The translations under genes were made by a program, and so were the position numbers. A stretch of DNA of 64,000 nt from Hyphomicrobiales bacterium (GTDB lineage Bacteria > Pseudomonadota > Alphaproteobacteria > Rhizobiales > Rhizobiaceae), in assembly GCA_002709005.1 (NCBI GenBank), contig PAPH01000047.1, positions 21,526 to 85,525 of the forward strand, given 5' to 3'. Within the stretch, counting starts at the first letter, position 1; every line of letters begins with the position of its first letter. The notes below the pieces were generated by a model. It searched no databases. It had not been told where the DNA came from and was given only the letters and a program-made list of their open reading frames with translations. Shown in pieces: positions 1 through 8,636 of this stretch.

Positions 1-1
1 C

Positions 2-1129
2 AACGTGCCATCGGTCGGGCATTGTCATCCGAAGGTGGCGGAAGCCGTCTACAGGCAGATGAAAGAGGCCAACAGCCATTCGCGCTATCTCTACGACATC
101 GTCGAGACCTATGCCGAGCGGCTGCTTGCCACGATGCCGGAACCGATCGCTCATGTGACGTTCACCTGCACCGGCAGCGAGGCCAACGATCTCGCGCTCA
201 GGATGGCGCGGATGGCGACGGGCGCGCACGGCATCGTCGTCACCCGCGGGGCCTATCACGGCAACACGACCGCAGTGACGGAGATTTCGCCGTCCTCCTA
301 CAAGCGGGGCGGGCCGCCGGCCTTCGTCAAGCTCGTCGAGCCGCCGAGCGAGGCCGCCTACGGCAAGGATATCGCCACGGGCTTCGAGCGCGCGGTCGCC
401 GCCGCCGTCGCCGAACTGAAGGCCGAGGGGCACGGTTTCGCGGCCTTCGTCGCCGACACGATCTTTTCGAGCGACGGGGTGTTCACCGATCCGGCCGGCT
501 TTCTCAAACCAACGATCGACACCGTGCACCGCGAGGGCGGGCTGTTCGTCGCCGACGAGGTCCAGCCGGGATTCGGGCGGACGGGTACGCATATGTGGGG
601 ATTCGACCGCCATGGCGTGGCGCCGGATCTTGCTACCCCCGGCAAGCCGATGGGCAACGGATTTCCGCTCGGCGGCGTGTTTTCGAAGCCCGGTCTGCTT
701 GAGGGCCTTCAGGAGAATTTCGGCTACTTCAATACGTTCGGTGGCACGCCGGCGGCGGCGGCCGCGGGACTGGCAGTGCTCGACGTGATCGCCGAGGAAG
801 AACTGATGGCACGAGCCGTGAACACGGGCGCCCTGCTCAAGGAACGGCTGACGGCGCTTGGCGGGAAATACGCAACGATCGCCGACGTGCGCGGTGCCGG
901 TCTCTATCTCGGCGTGACGATCGCCGATACCAAGGCCGGGTCGGGCGCAAATGCCGACCCGACCAGCCGGATCGTCAACGCGATGAAGGAAAAGGGCGTG
1001 CTGATCGGCGTGGCCGGCCTCGGCGCAGACGTTCTCAAGATCAGGCCGCCGCTTGCCGCGGGCGAAGCGGAGGCCGAAGCCTTCGCCGACAGGCTGGAGA
1101 CCGTGCTCTCCGAGCTGGGCCTCGACTGA
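2..1129 (+). CDS. Class III PLP-dependent aminotransferase, 5'-truncated by the window edge
   Basis: Omega-aminotransferase of the acetylornithine/GABA type, moving an amino group from a terminal amine or omega-amino acid to a 2-oxo acid in the cytoplasm. The frame is already open at base 2 and begins with the conserved block NVPSVGHCHPKV, so perhaps 50-70 N-terminal residues lie outside. Visible landmarks are TCTGSEAND (cofactor phosphate region), FVADEVQPGFGRTG (Asp facing the PLP ring nitrogen) and PGKPMGNGFPLGG (presumed Schiff-base Lys). It is followed after 20 bases by a glutamine-synthetase-like gene on the same strand, which suggests a role in amine or GABA breakdown. The exact amine donor cannot be read from the sequence. 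Confidence 0.9.
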   Translation, partial: NVPSVGHCHPKVAEAVYRQMKEANSHSRYLYDIVETYAERLLATMPEPIAHVTFTCTGSEANDLALRMARMATGAHGIVVTRGAYHGNTTAVTEISPSSYKRGGPPAFVKLVEPPSEAAYGKDIATGFERAVAAAVAELKAEGHGFAAFVADTIFSSDGVFTDPAGFLKPTIDTVHREGGLFVADEVQPGFGRTGTHMWGFDRHGVAPDLATPGKPMGNGFPLGGVFSKPGLLEGLQENFGYFNTFGGTPAAAAAGLAVLDVIAEEELMARAVNTGALLKERLTALGGKYATIADVRGAGLYLGVTIADTKAGSGANADPTSRIVNAMKEKGVLIGVAGLGADVLKIRPPLAAGEAEAEAFADRLETVLSELGLD

Positions 1130-1149
1130 ATGCAGGGAAAGGGACATCG

Positions 1150-2517
1150 ATGAATGCGCGGGACGTGAAAACCGCCGATGATGCGCGGGCGCTCGTCAAC
1201 GAACGCGGGCTCAGCCATGTGAAGGTCGCGATCGTCGATCTCGACGGAGTGATGCGCGGCAAATACATGGCGAAGGAGAAGTTCTTCTCGTCGCTGGAGA
1301 GCGGCTTCAATTTCTGCGACGTGATCTTCGGTTGGGATTCCAACGATCAGCTTTACGAGAACGCCACCTTCACCGGCTGGCACACGGCCTTTCCCGACGC
1401 GCTTGTCCATATCGTGCCCGAAACCTGCCGCGACGTGCCGGACGAGGGCAACATGGTCTTCTTCATGGGCGAGTTTGCCGGCCATGCGAAGGACGTCTGC
1501 CCGCGCGGGCTTCTCAACCGTGTGATCGGGCGCGGCGAAGCCATGGGATATCTCGCCACGGTCGCCGCCGAGTTCGAGTTTTTCGTCTTCAACGAGACGC
1601 CGCATTCGGTGCGCGAGAAGCGCTACAAGAATCTCGAGAACCTGACACCGGGCTTCTACGGCTATTCGATGCTGCGATCCTCGGTGGAATCGGATTTCTA
1701 CCACGACCTCCTGGAGATGACGGCGGCCATGGACGTGCCGATCGAGGGGCTCCATACGGAAACCGGCCCTGGCGTTCTGGAAGCGGCGATCGAGCACAGC
1801 GACGCGATGGTTGCTGCCGACCGGGCGGCGATCTTCAAGACCTTCTCCAAGGTGCTCGCCGAACGGCAGGGCAAGATGCTGACCTTCATGGCCAAGTGGT
1901 CGAACGACTGGCCGGGTCAGTCGGGCCATCTCCATGTCTCGCTCAAGGGCAAGGACGGCCGCTCCGTCTTCCACGAGGAGGGAAAACCGGGATCGATGTC
2001 CGATGAGATGCGCTGGTTCGTCGGCGGTCAGCAGGCGTTGATGCCGGAACTGCTCGCCATGGTCGCTTCCACGGTCAACAGCTATTCGCGTCTGGTGCCG
2101 GGCTTCTGGGCGCCGACGGATGCGACCTGGGGCATCGAGAACCGCACCTGCGCTCTGCGCGTCATTCCCGGTTCGCCGAAGAGTCAGCGGGTCGAGTATC
2201 GGGTGGCCGCGGCCGATATCAATCCCTATCTGGCGATTGCCGCCGCGCTCGGCTCCGGGCTCTGGGGCATCGAGAACAGGATCGAACCGGACGCGCCGAT
2301 TGCGGGCAACGCCTATGCGGTCGAGCATGCGAGCGAACGGCAGTTGCCGCGCAGCCTCACCGAGGCGGCGGGACGTCTGGAGGCCAGCAGTGCCGCGCGC
2401 GCACTGTTCGGCGACATCTTCGTCGATCATTACGCGCTCAGCCGCCGCTGGGAGGAGCGCGAATTCCGCCGGGCGATCACCGACTGGGAACTCGCCCGTT
2501 ATTTCGAGATCATCTGA
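1150..2517 (+). CDS. Glutamine-synthetase-like gamma-glutamyl ligase (paralogue 1)
   Basis: 455-residue member of the GS class that ATP-dependently joins glutamate to ammonia or an amine. Metal and glutamate-site motifs are present: EFEFF (about residue 141), GHLHVSL (about 259-265), NRTCALR and RVEYRVAAADINPYLA (about 348-360). The start follows an AAGGGA ribosome site. It lacks the adenylylation-controlled context of housekeeping GlnA and sits between an aminotransferase, an Fe-alcohol dehydrogenase and a class I amidotransferase. That context resembles PuuA-type gamma-glutamylpolyamine or gamma-glutamyl-amino-alcohol synthetases. A second family member lies at 47904. The amine substrate is inferred, not shown. 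Confidence 0.9.
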   Translation: MNARDVKTADDARALVNERGLSHVKVAIVDLDGVMRGKYMAKEKFFSSLESGFNFCDVIFGWDSNDQLYENATFTGWHTAFPDALVHIVPETCRDVPDEGNMVFFMGEFAGHAKDVCPRGLLNRVIGRGEAMGYLATVAAEFEFFVFNETPHSVREKRYKNLENLTPGFYGYSMLRSSVESDFYHDLLEMTAAMDVPIEGLHTETGPGVLEAAIEHSDAMVAADRAAIFKTFSKVLAERQGKMLTFMAKWSNDWPGQSGHLHVSLKGKDGRSVFHEEGKPGSMSDEMRWFVGGQQALMPELLAMVASTVNSYSRLVPGFWAPTDATWGIENRTCALRVIPGSPKSQRVEYRVAAADINPYLAIAAALGSGLWGIENRIEPDAPIAGNAYAVEHASERQLPRSLTEAAGRLEASSAARALFGDIFVDHYALSRRWEEREFRRAITDWELARYFEII

Positions 2518-2548
2518 CAGCCGCAGGACCACATAGAGAGACACGCCA

Positions 2549-3736
2549 ATGAGCGATTTCCTGACCGCAAACTGGAATTTTCCCACTCGCGTCGTGACCG
2601 GTGCCGGATCGATCCGGAAGTTGCCGGATCTGGCGCGCGAATACGGGATCGCCAAACCGCTCCTCGTCACCGACGAGGGGCTGAAGGACATGGCCTTCAT
2701 CGCGGAGACCCGCGCCATGATGAAGGCAGCGGGGCTCGAAGCGGGCTTCTTCCACGACGTGCAGGGCAACCCGACGGAAGCCAACCTCGATGCCGGGGTA
2801 AAGGCCTTCACGGCGGGCGGTCATGACGGGGTGATCGCCATCGGCGGCGGTTCGGCGCTCGATGTCGGCAAGGTGGTGGCGCTGATGCACGGGCAGAGCC
2901 GCCCGGTTTGGGACTTCGAGGATGTCGGCGACTGGTGGACCCGCGCCGACGCCTCGAAGATCTCGCCCTTCATCGCGGTGCCGACGACGGCCGGAACGGG
3001 TTCGGAAGTCGGTCGCGCGGGCGTGATCACCAATCTCGCCACCCACGAGAAGAAGATCATCTTCCACCCGGCGATCATGCCGAAAGTGGCGATCGAGGAC
3101 CCCGAACTTTCGGTCGGTTTGCCGCCTGTCCTGACGGCGGGCGCTGGCATGGATGCGCTGGCCCATTGCTTCGAGGCCTATTGCGTCAATTCCTTCCATC
3201 CGATGGCCGACGGCGTGGCGCTGGAGGGCATTCATCTCATCAATACCTATCTGCCCAAGGCGGTCGACAACGGAGCGGATATCGAGGCACGCGCCTATAT
3301 GCTGGCCGCTGCCTCGATGGGGGCGACCGCCTTCCAGAAGGGGCTGGGCGCCATTCATTCGGTCTCCCATCCGGTAGGCGCGCGCTACAACACCCATCAC
3401 GGCATGACCAATGGGGTCCTGTTCCCCTATGTCATGATTGCCAACCGTCCGGCGATAGAGGCGAAGATGCCACGCGTCGCCGCCACGCTCGGTCTGGGCG
3501 GGGGCTTCGATGCCGTTCTCGAGTGGATTCTCGATCTGCGGACCAAGACAAAGGTTCCGCATACGCTCGCCGACCTTGGCGTGAAGGCCGAGGATGTGGA
3601 CAGCATCGCTGCCGATGCGGTGAAGGATCCGACCGCGGCCGCCAATCCGCGCGGCTTCTCCACGGAACAGTTCGCGGTGCTGACCCGGGCCGCGATCGAG
3701 GGCGATCTGTCTTTCGAGATTCCGGCCGATGGCTAG
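2549..3736 (+). CDS. Iron-containing alcohol dehydrogenase (group III)
   Basis: 395-residue NAD(P)-dependent group III alcohol dehydrogenase. It shows the dinucleotide-binding IGGGSALDVGK block (about 93-103), VPTTAGTGSEVG (about 143-154), and metal ligands in DALAHCFEAY and in the His-rich HSVSHPVGARYNTHHGMTNG stretch (about 270-290). The TAG stop overlaps the next gene's ATG by 8 bases, so the two are translationally coupled. A very similar paralogue at 50821 shares the unusual WDFED.GDWWTRADA segment and also follows a GS-like gene. I infer it oxidises an alcohol group of an amino alcohol or its gamma-glutamyl derivative. Confidence 0.92.
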   Translation: MSDFLTANWNFPTRVVTGAGSIRKLPDLAREYGIAKPLLVTDEGLKDMAFIAETRAMMKAAGLEAGFFHDVQGNPTEANLDAGVKAFTAGGHDGVIAIGGGSALDVGKVVALMHGQSRPVWDFEDVGDWWTRADASKISPFIAVPTTAGTGSEVGRAGVITNLATHEKKIIFHPAIMPKVAIEDPELSVGLPPVLTAGAGMDALAHCFEAYCVNSFHPMADGVALEGIHLINTYLPKAVDNGADIEARAYMLAAASMGATAFQKGLGAIHSVSHPVGARYNTHHGMTNGVLFPYVMIANRPAIEAKMPRVAATLGLGGGFDAVLEWILDLRTKTKVPHTLADLGVKAEDVDSIAADAVKDPTAAANPRGFSTEQFAVLTRAAIEGDLSFEIPADG

Positions 3737-4586
3737 CCTGCGCATCCTCGTCGCCGAGGGAAACGAGAGCGCGATGCGGGCACGCACCAAGGCCCGCTTC
3801 GGCGCCACGCCCGGCGAGCGCTATGCCGAGGAAATCCGGATCGCCTTTCCCGGCGCTGTTGTCGACCTCGTGGCTCCCGCCGACGATGAACGGACGATTG
3901 CCACTCTTGGCGATTATGATGGGGTGGCGATCACCGGTTCGGCGCTCAATGCCTATCACGATACGCCGGTGGTCCGCCGCCAGGTGGAGTTCGCCCGTTC
4001 TGTATTCGACAGCGGCGTGAACTTCTTCGGGTCCTGCTGGGGTCTGCAGATGGCGGTGATGGCAGCCGGCGGCACGGTGGAACGCAACGCGCGCGGCCGC
4101 GAAGTCGCCTATGCGCGTAACCTATGGCTTACGGATGCGGGTCGATCCCATTCCATGCATGCGGGTCGGGCGCCGGCCTTCGACGCGCCGGCGATTCACG
4201 GTGACCACGTCACCGGTTTGCCGGCCGATGCGATTGTGACCGCCACCAATGCCGTGAGCGAGGTGCAGGCTGCGGAGATCCGACACGTGGGCGGCACGTT
4301 CTGGGGGACACAGTACCATCCGGAATTCTCGATCGGCGATATCGCCGACATCATCGCGCGCTACGGCCAGACACTGGTCGACGAGGGCAATTTCGACGAT
4401 CTCGCCCAGCTCGAGGCCTATGTCGCCGACATACGGCGGCTGGAAGCCGAGCCATCCCTCCAGTCGGTCGCCTGGCGGCTCGGGATCGCGCCCGAGGTGA
4501 TTTCCCGGGAGGCGCGGATGACGGAGATATCCAACTGGCTCGCCCACTGCGCAGCGGGCGTTGAGAAGAAGGCGGCCCTCGCATGA
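3729..4586 (+). CDS. Class I glutamine amidotransferase-like hydrolase
   Basis: 285-residue class I GATase (GMP-synthase-type subfamily, free-standing). The nucleophile elbow is GSCWGLQM (Cys near residue 99) and the His/Glu of the triad lie in QYHPEFS (near 197). There is a C-terminal extension of about 70 residues beyond the usual domain. Free-standing members next to GS-like ligases, as PuuD beside PuuA, hydrolyse gamma-glutamyl amides, and that is the role I infer here. It overlaps the alcohol dehydrogenase upstream by 8 bases and the HAD gene downstream by ATGA, indicating one operon. Confidence 0.88.
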   Translation: MASLRILVAEGNESAMRARTKARFGATPGERYAEEIRIAFPGAVVDLVAPADDERTIATLGDYDGVAITGSALNAYHDTPVVRRQVEFARSVFDSGVNFFGSCWGLQMAVMAAGGTVERNARGREVAYARNLWLTDAGRSHSMHAGRAPAFDAPAIHGDHVTGLPADAIVTATNAVSEVQAAEIRHVGGTFWGTQYHPEFSIGDIADIIARYGQTLVDEGNFDDLAQLEAYVADIRRLEAEPSLQSVAWRLGIAPEVISREARMTEISNWLAHCAAGVEKKAALA

Positions 4587-5365
4587 GTGCTCCGATCAAA
4601 GCGGTGGTGAGCGATCTCGACGGTGTCGTCTATCGCGGCGAGATCCCGATGCCGGGTGCCGTCGAAGCGATCGCGGCCTGGAAGACGCGCGGCGTGCCCT
4701 ATCTCTTCGTCACCAACAATGCCTCGAAATCCTCCGAACAGTTCGCCGCCAAACTCAACGGCATGGGGGTCGATATCGGCCCCGAGGGCGTGCTGACCGC
4801 CGGAGATGCCGCGGCCAGCCATATCGGCCACCAGTTCGGCCGCGGAACCCGGACTTTCGTGATCGGCGAAAAGGTGCTGTTCGAGGCGGCAGAGCGTGAG
4901 GGGCTTACGGTTGCCGACGCGGCGGATGTCGAGGTGGTGCTGCTCGGCTTCGATTACGGGCTCAACTACGCCAAGCTGACGGTCGCGGTCCAGGCGCTGC
5001 TCAATGGCGCAAAGCTGGTGGTGACCAATCCCGACGTGCTGACACTGACGTCGGACGGCTACGAGCCATGCGTGGGCGCCACGCTGGCCCTGCTGAAGGC
5101 GAGCGTACCGGAAGTCGAGCCGGTGGTGGCTGGCAAGCCGTCGCCGGTGATGATCCGAGAGGCGCTCGCCCGCCTCGGCTCCTCGCCGGAGCACACGATC
5201 ATGGTCGGCGACCAGGTCGTGACCGACATCATGGCCGGCCAGAGCGCCGGGCTGCGGTCATTCCTGCTGACGACCGGCGTGCCCGCGCGGCCCGTCGACG
5301 GCATCACACCCGACGCGATGATCCAGACGCTGCTCGATATCGAGGTCAGCGGGCCTGCCGGCTGA
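4583..5365 (+). CDS. HAD-IIA family phosphatase (NagD-like)
   Basis: 260-residue haloacid-dehalogenase hydrolase with all four motifs: SDLDGVVYRG (catalytic Asp pair, residues about 11-15), VTNNAS (motif II), GKPSP (Lys) and VGDQVVTDI (Asp). The large cap between motifs II and III is the C2 type of NagD/4-nitrophenylphosphatase relatives. The ATG overlaps the stop of the preceding amidotransferase (ATGA). It is the last gene of the first operon and faces the IclR gene tail to tail with 9 bases between. Substrate unknown; a sugar, nucleotide or glycerol phosphate is typical of the family. Confidence 0.88.
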   Translation: MSAPIKAVVSDLDGVVYRGEIPMPGAVEAIAAWKTRGVPYLFVTNNASKSSEQFAAKLNGMGVDIGPEGVLTAGDAAASHIGHQFGRGTRTFVIGEKVLFEAAEREGLTVADAADVEVVLLGFDYGLNYAKLTVAVQALLNGAKLVVTNPDVLTLTSDGYEPCVGATLALLKASVPEVEPVVAGKPSPVMIREALARLGSSPEHTIMVGDQVVTDIMAGQSAGLRSFLLTTGVPARPVDGITPDAMIQTLLDIEVSGPAG

Positions 5366-5374
5366 GCGGCGCGC

Positions 5375-6196
5375 TCAGGGAAGCCGGGCGCGTTCGAGAT
5401 CGGCGCCCATACGGGCGGAGAGCCGGGTGGCGATGCGCCGGATATTGGCGATTATCCGCTCGCGGTCCTTCTCGCTCACGTCCTCGGCCAGAAGACTGAC
5501 GGCGACGCCGGCGATCGGCATGTTGCGCGAATCCAGAACCGAGGCTCCGAAGCAGATGATGCCGTCGGCGACTTCCTGGTTGTCGATCGAATAGCCGCGC
5601 TGGCGGGTGTCCCTCAACTGCTGCAGAAGCGCGTCGACCGACTGGACCGAATGGGGCGTCCGCTGCTCCGGGAGGCCTTCGGAGTAGAGCCGCTTGACCT
5701 CGAAATCGCTCATGTAGCTGAGGAAGGCCTTGCCCGTGGCGGTGAAGGCCGCGGGCAGCCGCATGCCGGCGCGGAAATCGATCAGCGAATGGCTGACCTC
5801 GGAATTTCGGGCGGCGATGTAGATCACCTCGTTGCCTTCGAGCACGGTCAGCGTGATCGTGGCGCCCGGCATGCCGGTTTCCTTGTCCCACAAAGACGCG
5901 AACTCTGTTGCAACGTCCGATTGCTGATTGAAGGCGTTCGACCAGCGCATCAGATGGGGTCCCAACTGATAGGTCTGATCGGATCTCCGGATCAGCAAAT
6001 CGAGCTCGACAAGCGTGCGGCACAAGATGTGGACCGTGCTCTTGGCAATGTTCAGTTCCCGCGAGAGATCGGAGAGGCTGGGGTAGGACCTGGTCCGCGC
6101 GACGTGGTCGAGGATGCGTGTCGCCCTTTCAACCGCAGGTACAAGCTTCGAATCTGACTGGATCGTTTCGGAATCGAAATCGGACTGCTTTTTCAA
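5375..6196 (-). CDS. IclR-family transcriptional regulator (BlcR-like role)
   Basis: 273-residue regulator. The N-terminal winged helix-turn-helix spans about residues 25-85 (PSLSDLSRELNIAKSTVHIL) and an IclR effector-binding domain fills the remainder. It is divergent from the 16-kb run that begins at 6354, and overlapping inverted repeats lie between them. IclR-family BlcR (AttJ) controls the Agrobacterium lactonase / GHB dehydrogenase / SSADH operon and senses gamma-butyrolactone, GHB or succinate semialdehyde. The same three enzyme types occur in this run, so an equivalent role is likely but inferred. Confidence 0.9.
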   Translation of the reverse strand: MKKQSDFDSETIQSDSKLVPAVERATRILDHVARTRSYPSLSDLSRELNIAKSTVHILCRTLVELDLLIRRSDQTYQLGPHLMRWSNAFNQQSDVATEFASLWDKETGMPGATITLTVLEGNEVIYIAARNSEVSHSLIDFRAGMRLPAAFTATGKAFLSYMSDFEVKRLYSEGLPEQRTPHSVQSVDALLQQLRDTRQRGYSIDNQEVADGIICFGASVLDSRNMPIAGVAVSLLAEDVSEKDRERIIANIRRIATRLSARMGADLERARLP

Positions 6197-6241
6197 AAAT
6201 CACCTTGACAGTCTGGAGCTCACATAGATACCGTTTTATCC

Positions 6242-6294
6242 ACTGAATTGCGTTCAGTATATTGAACAACTGCCAGAAAACTGAATCGTTTTCA
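6242..6294. promoter_or_regulatory. Overlapping inverted repeats, candidate IclR operator
   Basis: In the 157-base divergent intergenic region, ACTGAATTGCGTTCAGT (6242-6258) is a perfect 6-bp dyad with a 5-bp spacer. It overlaps a second dyad, GTTCA-N6-TGAAC (6252-6267). A third ACTGAA half-site with a TTTTCA partner lies at 6280-6294. Clustered palindromes of this size are typical of IclR-family operators. A TTGACA hexamer at 6205-6210 could be a -35 element, but no convincing -10 follows at 17 bases. Confidence 0.5.
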
Positions 6295-6353
6295 AGGTTG
6301 TGATCTGGATGAAGCGCAGTTCTCCATAACAACATGTGGCTTGGGAGGGACGC

Positions 6354-6743
6354 ATGGTAATGAGCGTGAGGGACTGGGCCGTCAGGTTCAGTGAAGCCTC
6401 GGATCGTGACCCGACGATCGGCGCCATGGCGCGCTATTTCACCTGTACATATCTGTGGGACATGGGGCTGGCGAAAGTCATCGTCCGCATGGTCGACGGC
6501 AAGGTTCACGAGATCAACATCGATCCGGGCCCGATGGATTCCTACGACTTCGCGCTCCGGGCCAGCCCCGAGACATGGCGCGAGTTCGCCCGTCCCATTC
6601 CCGAGCCGATGTATCACGGCATCTGGTCGGCGAGCTTCCGCCGCGACCTCAAGCTCGAGGGCAATCACCTCGTGCTCATGCAGAACCTCCGCAATTTCAC
6701 GGTCCAGTTCGAACTGCTTCGCAAGGTCGGCGTGCCGGTCTGA
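6354..6743 (+). CDS. Small SCP2-like (sterol-carrier/lipid-binding) protein
   Basis: 129-residue cytoplasmic protein and first gene of the IclR-facing run. ATG 6354 was chosen because GGGAGG (6343-6348) sits 5 bases upstream; an in-frame GTG at 6336 lies before that site. The central pattern (VDGKVHEINIDPGPMDSYDF, then WREFARPI and LKLEGN) resembles the SCP2 fold, in which a ligand-binding tunnel ends in a strand after a short KxxGD-like turn. Similarity is judged by eye, so the family call is tentative. It may bind a hydrophobic substrate or acyl intermediate of the pathway. Confidence 0.65.
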   Translation: MVMSVRDWAVRFSEASDRDPTIGAMARYFTCTYLWDMGLAKVIVRMVDGKVHEINIDPGPMDSYDFALRASPETWREFARPIPEPMYHGIWSASFRRDLKLEGNHLVLMQNLRNFTVQFELLRKVGVPV

Positions 6744-6804
6744 TCCGGCGCGTTTGCATGTCCGGCGCCGCTGAGGCGCCTCCGAAAATGTCACGGAGTT
6801 CCCC

Positions 6805-7653
6805 ATGGCCAAGCATTCGCCGGTAATCGGGCGCTATGTCACCATCGAAGTCGATGGCTACGAGTACAAGGTTTTCTACCTCCGCAATGGCGAGGGTATT
6901 CCGCTGGTCTGCCAGCATACGGCCGGCTGTCATAACCACCAGTGGCGCGACCTGCTCGAGGATCCGGAGGTCACCGCCAATTACGACGTGATCGCCTATG
7001 ATCTCGCCCGCCACGGCAAGTCCGATCCGCCGCTCAACAAGGAATGGTGGAAGGAGGAGTACCGGCTAACGGCCGAGCACTACATGAACTTCATCAACAC
7101 CTTCTGCGACGCGCTCGAGCTCGAGGATCCGATCTTCATGGGCTCGTCCTTCGGCGGCAACGTCGCGCTGCAGCTCGCGCTCAACTACCCGGAGCGCTAC
7201 CGTGCGGTGATCCCGGTGGAGGCCGCCGAGCACGCGCCGGGTTTCTATCTCGACTGGTGGCGTCATCCGCATGCCAACGCCGCCCAGGTCTGCGGTTCGG
7301 GCGTGTGGGACCTGATGGCGCCCCAGAGCCCGGAAATGGATCGCTGGCTGACCTGGCACTACTACACGCAAGGCTCGGAAGTCTTCAAAGGCGACCTCTA
7401 CTTCTACTCGGTCGATCACGATCTGCGCGGCAAGCTCGGCAATATCGATACCAGCCGCTGCCCGGTGATCATGATGACCGGCACCTACGACTACCTGACG
7501 CCGCCGGAGGCGACCGAGGCCACGGCCCGGCAGATCCCGGGCGGCATCTACATCGAGATGGAGGATATCGGCCACTTCCCGATGTCCGAAAACTATCCGC
7601 TCTTCGCCGTCTATCTGAAGGAAGCGCTGCGTCTCATCGACGAGCGGACGTGA
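6805..7653 (+). CDS. Alpha/beta hydrolase
   Basis: 282-residue alpha/beta-hydrolase fold enzyme. The nucleophile elbow G-S-S115-F-G is near residues 113-117, the acid is probably the Asp in GTYDYLTPP (about 233), and the His lies in DIGHFPMSEN (about 255). The oxyanion-side block is QHTAGCHNHQWR (about 38-49). No signal peptide, so cytoplasmic. ACGGAG provides the ribosome site. Its position between an SCP2-like protein and a lactonase suggests ester or lactone hydrolysis feeding the downstream 4-hydroxybutyrate steps. The substrate is inferred. Confidence 0.88.
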   Translation: MAKHSPVIGRYVTIEVDGYEYKVFYLRNGEGIPLVCQHTAGCHNHQWRDLLEDPEVTANYDVIAYDLARHGKSDPPLNKEWWKEEYRLTAEHYMNFINTFCDALELEDPIFMGSSFGGNVALQLALNYPERYRAVIPVEAAEHAPGFYLDWWRHPHANAAQVCGSGVWDLMAPQSPEMDRWLTWHYYTQGSEVFKGDLYFYSVDHDLRGKLGNIDTSRCPVIMMTGTYDYLTPPEATEATARQIPGGIYIEMEDIGHFPMSENYPLFAVYLKEALRLIDERT

Positions 7654-7697
7654 GCCTTGCCGCGGACAAACGGGACCAGGGAACCGGGGATATTTGA

Positions 7698-8636
7698 ATG
7701 AAGATCATCGAATTCGACGACAAGGGCCAGCGCGTTGAATCGGACTCCAGATCGGTCCGCTCGGATTCCGGCGCGAGCAGCCTGGCGCCGCGGCCCCGCT
7801 TCTCGACCGCGAAGGAAGAGCCCGTTCGGCGCAAGCGCGGCAATTCCTCGGGCATCGAGCTTCACATGTTCCAGACCGGAACCCTGAAGACCAAGCTCAA
7901 ATACATCAAGATGAACCAGGGCGAGAGCGACTTCGAGATCCCGGTTCCGTGGTTCCTCATCAAGCATCCGGCCGGTAACGTCGTCATTGACGGCGGCAAT
8001 GCGGTGGAGGCGGCGATCGACAAGCGCGGCCACTGGGGTGCGGTGGTCGATGCCTACGATCCGGTGATGGAAGTTTCCGAAAACTGCGTCGACCAGTTGA
8101 AGGCCGTCGGCGTCGATCCGCACTCGGTGCGCTACGTCCTGCAGTCGCATCTCCATCTCGACCATACCGGCGCGATCGGCCATTTTCCCAAGGCGCAGAT
8201 CGTCTGCCAGCGGGCGGAATACGACTACGCGTTCAAGCCGCACTGGTTTTCCGCCGGCGCCTATATCCGCGCCGACTTCGACCGGCCGGGGCTGAACTGG
8301 AAGTTTCTCGGCGGCGAATTCACCGACAATTACGATCTTTTCGGCGACGGCGTCATCCGGATGATCTTCACCCCGGGCCATGCGCCCGGCCACCAGTCTT
8401 TCCTGATCACGCTGCCGCGCACCGGCCCGGTGCTTCTGACAATCGACGCCGCCTACACGCTCGACCATTGGGAGAACAAGGCACTGCCGGGTCTCGTGGT
8501 CTCGTCGGCGGACGCTGCAAATTCGGTCGCGAAATTGAGGCGCATCGCCAGCGATACGGGCGCCATGGTCGTCACCGGCCATGACCCGGTCAACTGGGAG
8601 ACGTTCCGCAAGGCGCCGCACGATTTCTACGACTGA
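7698..8636 (+). CDS. Metallo-beta-lactamase-fold lactonase (AHL/gamma-butyrolactone lactonase family)
   Basis: 312-residue member of the AiiA/AttM(BlcC) branch. Zn ligands are visible as HLHLDH (151-156), FTPGHAPGHQS, LTIDAAY and TGHDPVNW. The catalytic core is the usual 255 residues, but it is preceded by about 57 extra Ser/Arg-rich residues starting KIIEFDDKG, unlike AttM. A related KI/RIVEFD motif ends the ABC ATPase of the same run. Given the nearby 4-hydroxybutyrate-type dehydrogenase and SSADH, gamma-butyrolactone-type hydrolysis is the best guess; quorum-signal cleavage is the alternative. Both activities are known for AttM. Confidence 0.87.
   Translation: MKIIEFDDKGQRVESDSRSVRSDSGASSLAPRPRFSTAKEEPVRRKRGNSSGIELHMFQTGTLKTKLKYIKMNQGESDFEIPVPWFLIKHPAGNVVIDGGNAVEAAIDKRGHWGAVVDAYDPVMEVSENCVDQLKAVGVDPHSVRYVLQSHLHLDHTGAIGHFPKAQIVCQRAEYDYAFKPHWFSAGAYIRADFDRPGLNWKFLGGEFTDNYDLFGDGVIRMIFTPGHAPGHQSFLITLPRTGPVLLTIDAAYTLDHWENKALPGLVVSSADAANSVAKLRRIASDTGAMVVTGHDPVNWETFRKAPHDFYD

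Noticed and set aside
1150..2517. Housekeeping glutamine synthetase (glnA)
   Set aside because: Operon context with aminotransferase, amidotransferase and alcohol dehydrogenase, plus a second similar gene at 47904, fits gamma-glutamyl-amine ligases better.
904..2811. 635-codon open frame on the minus strand
   Set aside because: Antisense to two well-supported enzymes; composition (Arg/His/Asp-rich, no motifs) is that of a shadow frame in GC-rich DNA. The same applies to other long antisense frames, such as 53049-55688 opposite pyc and 15169-17409 opposite the flotillin-like gene.
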